Assembly (NCBI GenBank): GCA_002309335.1
Contig: DBXH01000051.1
Location: forward strand, 61,140 to 79,395
DNA length: 18,256 nt
Direction: 5' to 3'
Origin: Bacteroidales bacterium UBA1217
Lineage (GTDB): Bacteria > Bacteroidota > Bacteroidia > Bacteroidales > P3
Made by a program: the position numbers and the translations under genes. Below the pieces are notes generated by a model. That model ran no database searches. It saw nothing but the letters and a program-made list of their open reading frames with translations, and was not told the DNA's origin. This document shows, piece after piece, positions 1 through 5,953 of the stretch (its first letter is position 1; every line of letters starts with the position of its first letter).

Positions 1-21
1 TACCTGCTGAGCTACGTAGTC
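1..21 (-). tRNA. 5' end of a tRNA, cut by the window edge
   Basis: On the minus strand the first 21 bases read GACTACG-TA-GCTC-AGCAGGTA. This fits a seven-base acceptor strand starting with G, the invariant U8 and A9 position, a D-stem GCTC and a D-loop with AG..GG. The anticodon and 3' half lie outside the window, so the amino acid cannot be assigned. A canonical promoter sits about 30 bases upstream, which supports a transcribed gene. Confidence 0.75.
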
Positions 22-52
22 AACGTCTTGTTTACCCTCAAATTTGAGTTTG

Positions 53-83
53 CAAAAGTACAACAATTTTTCTTACTGGCAAA
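53..83 (-). promoter_or_regulatory. Bacteroidota-type promoter for the tRNA
   Basis: On the minus strand TTTG (positions 83-80) is followed by exactly 19 bases and then TACTTTTG (60-53). This matches the Bacteroidota sigma-ABfr pattern TTTG-N19-21-TAnnTTTG. The tRNA 5' end at position 21 lies at a sensible distance downstream. Confidence 0.8.
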
Positions 84-262
84 AAAAAATCTGAAAAAGC
101 GGTTTTAAATACGCGTATATGTCTGATGTACAGATATAAACAAAAGCTTAATCCACCGCAAACAAACCAATCAGGGCATATAAAACGACTATAGAACACC
201 CCTTAAAATCTCAAAATCAGGGATGGTTTTTTTCAGCTAATGGAGTGTGGTCAAAGGCTTAC

Positions 263-805
263 CTATGTATCATTGTCAGACCTACTTTCTTCCTTTTCCG
301 CTTCCGCCGCAATCGCTGCACATATACTGGCCGTTGCCTTTACAGGTCTCGCAAGTCTTGTCGTATCCGGCTCTCGAGTCATTTTTCTATTACCAGCTTT
401 TACAGTTCCGTGCGCATAATACGCAGTATAATAAATAATCTCACCATATCCATCACAAAGACCATTCTTTTTGTTGCCGTGAAACACGAAACCATACTCG
501 CCACATTTAAATTTTTCCACATATCCGTGCTCCAAGACATCGCTTGACTGAAGTTGCCCCTTCGGATGTTTTTTTGTAATGAACGTGCCTGTAGTTTTGG
601 CCCACCAACCATTTTCGTTTAACCAGTAGTATGTACCCTTTACGGGATCGCCGTTGCGGAAAGTACCTTCGAAGCGTGTGTCTTTCCAGGTCATCACGCC
701 CTCGCCATTGGGAAGGCCTTCGCTGTTTTTCTGTCCCTCGTAGGTATACTGAGCCAAAGCTGTTGTAGCAATTGCAACAAAGACAATTAGTAGTAGTTTT
801 TTCAT
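263..805 (-). CDS. secreted MORN-repeat protein, probably frameshifted near its C terminus
   Basis: A 180-residue reading frame. It opens with a Sec signal peptide (MKKLLLIVFVAIATTALAQ) with a likely cleavage site after ALA, so the product is exported to the periplasm or surface. Residues about 20-62 carry MORN-type motifs, YxYEGxxxxGxPNGxGxMTWKD followed by FEGTFRNGDPVKG. A further GxxxNGLCDGYGEIIYY copy lies around residues 110-127. MORN repeats form short beta-hairpin ladders usually linked to membrane or protein binding. The last 35 or so residues look unlike protein from this family (Ala/Arg/Glu-rich, no pattern). A -1 shift at the T run at 382-386 (A run on the coding strand) exposes a conserved zinc-knuckle tail ending at 282. 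Either the gene is mutated or decoded by slippage, or the base call is wrong. It stands alone, with no clear promoter recognised upstream. Confidence 0.75.
   Translation of the reverse strand: MKKLLLIVFVAIATTALAQYTYEGQKNSEGLPNGEGVMTWKDTRFEGTFRNGDPVKGTYYWLNENGWWAKTTGTFITKKHPKGQLQSSDVLEHGYVEKFKCGEYGFVFHGNKKNGLCDGYGEIIYYTAYYAHGTVKAGNRKMTREPDTTRLARPVKATASICAAIAAEAEKEESRSDNDT
282..386 (-). other. alternative-frame tail with two CxxCxGxG zinc knuckles
   Basis: Reading one base back at the five-A run (plus-strand T run 382-386), the coding strand gives ...KNDSRAGYDKT, then CETCKGNG, QYM, CSDCGGSG, KGRK and a TAG stop at 284-282. Two CxxCxGxG units are the zinc-binding repeat of the DnaJ cysteine-rich family, and a tidy basic end follows. 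This frame has stops just upstream of the A run, so it cannot be read without a shift. The frame annotated for the main gene gives featureless sequence over the same bases. I infer that this tail is the ancestral C terminus of the MORN protein. Confidence 0.7.
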
Positions 806-1575
806 TTTCTTCTAAGTTTAAATTTGATGTGTAAAGATGTGAATTTTAATTAGAGCCACAAAATATTATTTTTGTTTTGGATTTGTCTTTTGAGCGGCAA
901 GGAGTGGTGAGGTGGAGGGCTTGTGCCAGGTTGTTTTTTGGTTATTTTGAGGACATCTTATAGTTTTTCAGCCCTTTATCCACCACCCCTTTTGTTCAAC
1001 GACAATGCAAAATTACAACCGCGCCATTGCGGTCTACGAATTATGATGAAAAAAATTTTAAAATTCGTTGATTCACGAGGACTTGGGGGTTAGCGTTGAC
1101 CTAGAACTGGGTTAGCGATGAGAGGGGGGATTTGGGAAAAATGAAAGGGATGACTCAATTCGTATGCCGAAACGGAGAAAATAGTTTATTTTTAAACATT
1201 AATGCCTGTATATCAGTAATGTAGGAGTATTAAAGCTGTTTTTGATGGATTATGGTGCGTTACAGCGTTACAGTGTTACAGTTGAAAAAGGAGTAATACC
1301 AAAAGTCAAAACTGAACTCTTATATCTATATATCTATATATTATATAGATATATAGATATAAGGCTATATTTTCGGAGAGTTGAATACCATAAAATGAAC
1401 TGTAACGCTGTAACGCTGTAACGGTAGGTTGTCTTTTACTGATTTTGGTTTCCTTTAGAACCCCGATAGGTGTATTTCATTGCCGGCAGCATCGTTATAC
1501 ACATTATGTAGATATTTGAAAATGTATTAATTGCGGCAAATTGCACCATTCTATTGGATGCCGATGAAAATTTTT
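806..1575. other. long gene-free stretch
   Basis: No credible coding frame was found on either strand. It holds the nested inverted repeat at 1257-1423. A short direct repeat GGGTTAGCG occurs at 1087-1095 and again at 1109-1117. A single near-match to a DnaA box (TTATCCACC) lies at 976-984. Nothing else was recognised, and no tRNA or riboswitch-like fold was identified by eye. Confidence 0.6.
1257..1423. repeat. nested inverted repeat: GTTACAG iterons around a 43-bp AT palindrome
   Basis: Three tandem 8-bp units GTTACAG[C/T] start at 1259, 1267 and 1275. Their reverse complements CTGTAAC start at 1400, 1408 and 1416, also with period 8. Between them, at 1320-1362, lies a perfect palindrome with 21-bp arms built from TATATCTATATATC, mirrored around a single T at 1341. 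Short AACTCT (1314-1319) and AGAGTT (1377-1382) arms also face each other. The whole element is symmetrical at three levels over about 165 bp. It could extrude as a cruciform, be a cluster of binding sites around an easily melted core, or be a dispersed non-coding repeat. Its role is unknown. Confidence 0.8.
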
Positions 1576-1606
1576 TTTGCCATATCAAAAAAATGGCGTA
1601 TTTTTG
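1576..1606 (+). promoter_or_regulatory. Bacteroidota-type promoter for the hypothetical/WbqC-like operon
   Basis: TTTG at 1576-1579, a 19-base spacer, then TATTTTTG at 1599-1606. This is a full match to the TTTG-N19-TAnnTTTG pattern. The ATG at 1649 lies 43 bases beyond the -7 element. Confidence 0.85.
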
Positions 1607-1648
1607 TAATCCAAAATTTATAGAAACTAAGAACCAAAAAGTTTGAAA

Positions 1649-2062
1649 ATGGACTATTCAATCAACATAAAAAAAGGACTTGGCGACATCACGTTCGGTA
1701 TGCCGGTAGAGGATGTTGTTGCGCTGCTCGGTGAAGCCGAGGAGGTGGAATGCATGGACAACGCCGTAGATGAAACGACGACGATACTCCACTATGACGA
1801 CGGTATGCTGACGCTCTTTTTCGAGGGCGAGAATCCCGTATTGGAGTGCATCGATATGTCGGACGACACAGCGACGCTGTTTGGTGAAAACGTGTTTGAC
1901 CTTGGCGAAAAAGAGATTGTGCAGCTGATGGTTAAGAACAACTATTTCGAGCAGGATGCCGACGAGGAGGCCTGGGGCGAGCGCCGCATATCGTTCGGCG
2001 AAGGCAACATCGACTTCTTTTTTGATAAAGACGAACTGCTAGCCGTTGTTTTCGGCAGCTGA
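1649..2062 (+). CDS. acidic conserved hypothetical protein
   Basis: A 137-residue protein beginning MDYSINIKKGLGDITFG. I chose the ATG at 1649 over a TTG two codons earlier because ATG is the usual start and the promoter distance fits. The sequence is rich in Asp and Glu, with no signal peptide or membrane segment, so it is probably cytosolic. Its opening pattern, FGMPVEDVVALLGEAEEVE followed by a HYDDGMLTLFF strand, looks like a small alpha/beta domain in which a helix-turn LLG(E) is followed by antiparallel strands. The C-terminal part ends with IDFFFDKDELLAVVFG. I recognise no named family. It is followed after six bases by the WbqC-like gene and clearly shares its transcript. The function is unknown. 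Confidence 0.85.
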   Translation: MDYSINIKKGLGDITFGMPVEDVVALLGEAEEVECMDNAVDETTTILHYDDGMLTLFFEGENPVLECIDMSDDTATLFGENVFDLGEKEIVQLMVKNNYFEQDADEEAWGERRISFGEGNIDFFFDKDELLAVVFGS

Positions 2063-2068
2063 CAAACG

Positions 2069-2695
2069 ATGGACAACAGCACAGCCCTCTTCCCTACTGC
2101 CTATTTCCCCTCCATTGCGTTGATGGCCGCAATGGTGCAAACGGAAAATATAGTCATCGAAAAGCAAGAGACATTCCCCAAGCAAACCCACCGCAACCGC
2201 ACCGTAATCATAACCGCCAACGGAGCGATGACGCTAAGTGTGCCCGTGGTGCGTCCCAACGGCACGCACACGCTGACCACCGACATAGCGATAAGCTACG
2301 CAGAACATTGGAATCTTATTCACTGGCGGGCGCTGGAAGCAGCCTACAATTCATCGCCCTATTTCCTCTACTATCGCGACGGAATAGAAAAGCTCTTAAT
2401 GCAGAGATACGACCGACTTATAGAACTGAACGAGGCGATACTGGAACACCTATTTGCGAAGCTGAAAACACAGCATAGCATAACATATACGAACGACTAC
2501 CGGAAGCCCTGCGGAGAGCCGAACGACTTCCGAGACCGATTCTCGTACAAGCATCCCGAGAGGCTCCCAGAATGTCCAAAATACGCACAAGTTTTCTCCG
2601 ACCGTATGACCTTCAACAGCAATGTCGGGATACTGGACTTGCTCTTTAATTTAGGTCCCGAGGCGAAGGATTATCTGCTGAAAATAGAATTGTAA
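2069..2695 (+). CDS. WbqC-like family protein
   Basis: A 208-residue protein with the hallmarks of the WbqC-like family. There is an N-terminal TAYFPSIALMAAM segment, a basic KQTHRNRTVI stretch (about residues 38-47) followed by ANGAMTLSVPV, and the strongest signature at about 81-104: W..IHWRALEAAYNSSPYF.YYRD. Members are often found in polysaccharide or O-antigen gene sets and in Bacteroidota core genomes. Their biochemical role is not established, so no reaction is assigned here. It starts six bases after the stop of the acidic hypothetical gene, implying translational coupling in a two-gene operon. It converges on mnmG; its stop codon lies inside a short hairpin at 2692-2718. Confidence 0.85.
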   Translation: MDNSTALFPTAYFPSIALMAAMVQTENIVIEKQETFPKQTHRNRTVIITANGAMTLSVPVVRPNGTHTLTTDIAISYAEHWNLIHWRALEAAYNSSPYFLYYRDGIEKLLMQRYDRLIELNEAILEHLFAKLKTQHSITYTNDYRKPCGEPNDFRDRFSYKHPERLPECPKYAQVFSDRMTFNSNVGILDLLFNLGPEAKDYLLKIEL

Positions 2696-2718
2696 ATATC
2701 ATAGACTATGGTATTTAC
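2692..2718. other. small hairpin overlapping the WbqC-like stop codon
   Basis: Thirteen-base arms (2692-2704 and 2706-2718, core CATAG/CTATG) pair with one mismatch. No clear T tract follows. Its left part (2693-2706) is also the exact reverse complement of 2786-2799 in the next hairpin, so the two can pair with each other across the parS site. Confidence 0.5.
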
Positions 2719-2724
2719 GTGCGT

Positions 2725-2740
2725 TGTTTCACGTGAAACA
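2725..2740. promoter_or_regulatory. parS centromere site 1 (ParB binding)
   Basis: TGTTTCACGTGAAACA is a perfect 16-bp palindrome. It is one base away from the parS sequence TGTTCCACGTGAAACA known from Bacillus subtilis and widely conserved in bacteria. ParB nucleates on such sites and spreads to organise origin-proximal DNA for segregation. It sits in the convergent gap between the WbqC-like gene and mnmG, where it cannot disturb coding. Confidence 0.85.
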
Positions 2741-2767
2741 GCGTTTTAGGCGGAAACGCAACATAAT

Positions 2768-2806
2768 AGCCTCCTAAATATCTTGGTCTATGATATTTAG
2801 GAGGCT
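2768..2806. terminator. strong hairpin between convergent genes, probable bidirectional terminator
   Basis: Fifteen-base perfect arms (AGCCTCCTAAATATC at 2768-2782 and its complement at 2792-2806) enclose a nine-base loop. It lies between the convergent stops of the WbqC-like gene and mnmG, as expected for a shared terminator. The U-tract is poor in both directions, so intrinsic termination may be weak. Confidence 0.6.
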
Positions 2807-2832
2807 TTATAAATGAATATAAAGTCGCCATT

Positions 2833-4716
2833 TTAGCAGTTCATCACAATAAGCAATACAGAAATATCAGCCGGAGAGACGCCGCTGATTCTGGATGCCT
2901 GGCCGATGGTTTTGGGACGCATTTTGGATAACTTTTCGCGAGCCTCGAACGAAAGAGCCGAAATAGAATGATAATCCAAATCATCCTTCAGAGGCAAGTT
3001 TTCGTATTTCAAAATCTTGTCAGCAACATCCTTTTCTTTCTCAATATAGCGGCTATATTTAATCAAAATTTCGGCTGATTCGCCCACCTCTTTACTAATT
3101 GATTCCGGTATTTCATTCATTTTTTCGGTCAAAAGAGGAGACAATACCATCAGATCGGAGAGGGCGATTTCGGGTCGCAGAAGGAGGTTTGAGAGTTTAA
3201 CTTTCTGCATCAAAGGGGCAGAATTGTGAGCCTCCAAATAGGCATTAGCTTCAGCCGGGAGGATGGAAGTCTGGTTGATTGCATCAGACAAATAATCCGT
3301 ATAGCGCATCTTTTCATTGACACGAGCAAGACGGTCGGCTGACGCCAAACCAAGCTCGAATGAGAGCGGGGTGAGTCTTACATCGGCATCATCCTGACGC
3401 AAAAGAATGCGATATTCGGCACGCGAAGTGAACATACGATAGGGTTCATCAACGCCTTTTGTCACCAGATCATCTATCAAAACTCCTATGTACGCCTGCA
3501 TTCGTCCGAGGACAAAAGAAGGTTTGCCGTTCAGCTTAAGCACAGCATTAATGCCCGCCATCAAACCCTGACAAGCAGCCTCCTCATAGCCGGTAGTGCC
3601 GTTAATCTGACCGGCGAAATAAAGGTTCTCGACAAGCTTGGTTTCAAGAGTATATTTCAATTGCGTTGGCGGAAAATAGTCGTATTCGATGGCATATCCA
3701 GGCTTGAAAATCCGAGCCCGTTCGAAGCCTTCAATGGTATGCAACGCATCTATCTGCACATCAAGCGGAAGCGACGACGAAAAGCCATTTAAATAATATG
3801 AATTTGTGTTAAGTCCCTCAGGTTCAACAAACAATTGATGCCTGTCTTTGCCTGCAAAACGCTCAATTTTATCCTCGATGGAGGGACAATAACGAGGTCC
3901 GCGGCCTTGAATACGTCCTGTAAACAAGGGCGACTGTTCGAATCCCCGGCGCAGAACATCGTGTGTCTGAAGACTCGTATAGGCAAGATAGCAGGACTTT
4001 TGTTTAGTCAACGGATGAGTCTCAGGGCTGAAAGAGAACTTCTGCGGGTCCTCATCGCCGGGCTGCTCGACCAGAGCATCGAAGTTGATTGTTCGACCAT
4101 CGATGCGGACAGGGGTGCCCGTCTTCAGTTTTTCGACCTCAAAACCATATTCTCTCAACCTATCGGATAATCCTACTGCAGGCCTCTCCCCTATTCTACC
4201 ACCGCTCATAACCGTCTCGCCGATGAAAATCTGTCCGTTGAGGAATGTGCCGTTGGTAAGGACAACCGCTTTTGCAGGGATGGTGATTTGCATACGTGTT
4301 ACGACACCTGCCACCGTTCCATCCTTAATAACCACATCGATCACCTCGTCCTGCCATAATGTAAGATTTGGCACATTCTCGAGCACATAGCGCCAATTGG
4401 CCGAGAATGCTGCTTTGTCGCACTGAGCACGGGGGCTCCACATTGCGGGACCTTTTGAGCGGTTGAGCATTCTGAACTGAATCATTGACCTATCGGTTAC
4501 AATGCCCGACCAGCCTCCGAGTGCATCAATCTCGCGTACTATTTGTCCTTTAGCGACGCCACCCATAGCAGGGTTGCAAGACATCTGGCATATTGTATCA
4601 AGGTTCTGGGTAATCAGAAGAGTCTTAGCACCAAGCTTTGCAGAGGCGGCAGCAGCCTCCGCACCAGCGTGGCCGGCTCCAACCACAACAACATCATATT
4701 CCTCAAAAGTCCTCAT
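2833..4716 (-). CDS. mnmG: tRNA uridine-5-carboxymethylaminomethyl modification enzyme MnmG (GidA)
   Basis: MnmG works with the GTPase MnmE to install the carboxymethylaminomethyl group on U34 of certain tRNAs, using FAD, NADH and methylene-tetrahydrofolate. The 627-residue length matches the family (about 630). It shows an N-terminal FAD-binding loop VVVVGAGHAGAEAA (dinucleotide glycines at 13-18). The family signature CNPAMGGVAKGQIVREIDALGG follows, then LTNGTFLNGQIFIGE, and the second GidA signature AGQINGTTGYEEAACQG. The C-terminal helical domain that contacts MnmE and tRNA is complete. The ATG at 4716 was chosen over a TTG one codon upstream. It lies last in the minus-strand run after ybeY and is bracketed by two parS sites. 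gidA genes near chromosome origins are classic. Confidence 0.97.
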   Translation of the reverse strand: MRTFEEYDVVVVGAGHAGAEAAAASAKLGAKTLLITQNLDTICQMSCNPAMGGVAKGQIVREIDALGGWSGIVTDRSMIQFRMLNRSKGPAMWSPRAQCDKAAFSANWRYVLENVPNLTLWQDEVIDVVIKDGTVAGVVTRMQITIPAKAVVLTNGTFLNGQIFIGETVMSGGRIGERPAVGLSDRLREYGFEVEKLKTGTPVRIDGRTINFDALVEQPGDEDPQKFSFSPETHPLTKQKSCYLAYTSLQTHDVLRRGFEQSPLFTGRIQGRGPRYCPSIEDKIERFAGKDRHQLFVEPEGLNTNSYYLNGFSSSLPLDVQIDALHTIEGFERARIFKPGYAIEYDYFPPTQLKYTLETKLVENLYFAGQINGTTGYEEAACQGLMAGINAVLKLNGKPSFVLGRMQAYIGVLIDDLVTKGVDEPYRMFTSRAEYRILLRQDDADVRLTPLSFELGLASADRLARVNEKMRYTDYLSDAINQTSILPAEANAYLEAHNSAPLMQKVKLSNLLLRPEIALSDLMVLSPLLTEKMNEIPESISKEVGESAEILIKYSRYIEKEKDVADKILKYENLPLKDDLDYHSISALSFEAREKLSKMRPKTIGQASRISGVSPADISVLLIVMNC

Positions 4717-4749
4717 CAAACAAACTAAACATTAATTAATTATCAAACT

Positions 4750-4765
4750 TGTTCCACGTGAAACA
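4750..4765. promoter_or_regulatory. parS centromere site 2 (ParB binding)
   Basis: TGTTCCACGTGAAACA is identical to the canonical B. subtilis parS 16-mer. It lies in the 52-base gap between the ybeY stop and the mnmG start, so it is within the probable mnmG leader. Together with site 1, about 2 kb away, it forms a parS pair flanking mnmG. Confidence 0.88.
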
Positions 4766-4768
4766 CTA

Positions 4769-5197
4769 TCACCAAGACATTGATTTCAAAAGTTGTAACG
4801 ACTCGTTTTCCTTTTTGCGCATAAGAGCGGCATCTTCGTCCGACTTATCCTTGAAGCCTAAAAGATGGAGCACGCCGTGAATTATCACCCGATGCAGTTC
4901 ATCCTCAAACTTGGCAGAAAACAATTTTGCATTATCCCCTACCCTATCGACACTAATCATTATGTCGCCCGAGATGGAATCGCCCTCGACGTTATCGAAA
5001 GTTATAATATCGGTATAAGTGTCGTGATTCAGAAATTTGACATTGGCATTATAGACCTCTTCGTCCGAGCAAAAAAGGTAATTCAACTTGCCAAGTTTCT
5101 TTTCATGATTTTTTATCACTTGGAGAATCCACTTTTTTAACAATTCCTCATTTTGAAGGGAAAAATCGATATCACCGTTTGAAAAATATACTGCCAT
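4769..5197 (-). CDS. ybeY: endoribonuclease / rRNA maturation factor YbeY
   Basis: YbeY is a metal-dependent RNase-like protein involved in 16S rRNA 3'-end maturation and ribosome quality control. This copy has 142 residues if started at the ATG at 5197 (MAVYFSNGDIDF). A GTG four codons upstream is open but less likely. The middle holds NxxFLNHDTYTDIITFD, the conserved strand region of the family, and then SGDIMIS. The metal site reads HGVLHLLGFKDKS: two histidines in the HxxxH arrangement are kept, while the position usually filled by the third His (HGxLHLxGxDH) is Asp. I recall this GxKDK form from other Bacteroidota YbeY proteins, so it need not be a defect. It is the gene before mnmG, 52 bases upstream. 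Confidence 0.93.
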   Translation of the reverse strand: MAVYFSNGDIDFSLQNEELLKKWILQVIKNHEKKLGKLNYLFCSDEEVYNANVKFLNHDTYTDIITFDNVEGDSISGDIMISVDRVGDNAKLFSAKFEDELHRVIIHGVLHLLGFKDKSDEDAALMRKKENESLQLLKSMSW

Positions 5198-5380
5198 AGT
5201 CGAAAACACTTTTTAGGAGGCGACTGCTGTTAAGCACATTCACACGCACAACAATCTGATTTACTATAAAATAGGTCTGATTTTCGATAATTATTCCTCA
5301 ATTTCCTTGCAACAAGAATGCCTAAGCAGAGAATATGCTCAAAGGAAATGCGGGAAAAAGGGGAAAGAGAAAATGACGAA

Positions 5381-5836
5381 CTAAGCATAAACCGTCTTCG
5401 TCGCATAATAGTTTCGTAAAGTCACGATACGCTCCAAAGCTTTCGAAGCCTCGATGCCGTTGATGACAAAATCCATCCGGACGGTGCTGCCATTGTTTTG
5501 GAAACTCAATTTGTCGGAAAGGGTTTTCATAAGAAACAATCCCGTACCCCTACCCTCTTGTTCGGGGATGGAGCCGAAGTCGGAGAAATTGAATCCGGCG
5601 CCTTCGTCAGATACCGAAAAAAAGAGGCCGCCTCGACAAAGGTCACTTTGGATGGTAACCTGTTTGGCGGAATCATTCTTGTTGCCGTGAACGATAGCAT
5701 TTTCGACAGCTTGAAGCAGCGACATTGAGATAGTAGCGGCATAATTATTGATATTATAAGTGTCGCAAACGGCACTTACAAAACGTTCAACCTCTATCAG
5801 ATTGTTAATATCAGACTGTATAACAAGCTTTTCCAT
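5381..5836 (-). CDS. RsbW-like anti-sigma-type serine kinase (GHKL ATPase)
   Basis: A 151-residue stand-alone GHKL ATPase domain of the HATPase_c_2 / RsbW kind. The N-box is AVENAIVHGN (Asn46), the G1 box DEGAGF (about 77-82) and the G2 box GRGTGLFLMKTL (about 95-106). Proteins of this type bind ATP and either sequester a sigma factor or phosphorylate an anti-sigma antagonist. No partner gene is visible in the window, so the target is unknown. It has its own strong promoter at 5864-5894 and lies between the DUF4175 gene and ybeY. The ATG at 5836 is about 27 bases after the -7 element. Confidence 0.88.
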   Translation of the reverse strand: MEKLVIQSDINNLIEVERFVSAVCDTYNINNYAATISMSLLQAVENAIVHGNKNDSAKQVTIQSDLCRGGLFFSVSDEGAGFNFSDFGSIPEQEGRGTGLFLMKTLSDKLSFQNNGSTVRMDFVINGIEASKALERIVTLRNYYATKTVYA

Positions 5837-5863
5837 AAAAACCTTTCAATACTATCTCTGATA

Positions 5864-5894
5864 CAAAGATACGTCAATTTTTTGGAAACGCAAA
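5864..5894 (-). promoter_or_regulatory. Bacteroidota-type promoter for the RsbW-like gene
   Basis: On the minus strand TTTG (5894-5891), a 19-base spacer, and TATCTTTG (5871-5864). This is a complete match to the phylum consensus, so the RsbW-like gene (and perhaps ybeY and mnmG) can be transcribed apart from the DUF4175 gene. Confidence 0.85.
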
Positions 5895-5953
5895 ACATAT
5901 TTTGCAAAAAAATGCAAATATATGAAAACGAGCAGGGTAGGGGAGTGGTCGAA

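Noticed and set aside
245..547. Plus-strand frames opposite the MORN protein
   Set aside because: Shadows of the minus-strand gene; low-complexity Arg/Ser/Phe sequence without recognisable domains.
867..874. TATTTTTG as a plus-strand promoter
   Set aside because: There is no TTTG at the right spacing and no gene follows for about 770 bases.
976..1423. Chromosome origin (oriC)
   Set aside because: Only one imperfect DnaA box (TTATCCACC) is visible and no dnaA gene. The GTTACAG iterons do not match DnaA boxes. parS sites indicate origin proximity but not the origin itself.
1257..1423. CRISPR array
   Set aside because: Repeats are 8 bp in immediate tandem without spacers, no cas genes are present, and the copies face each other.
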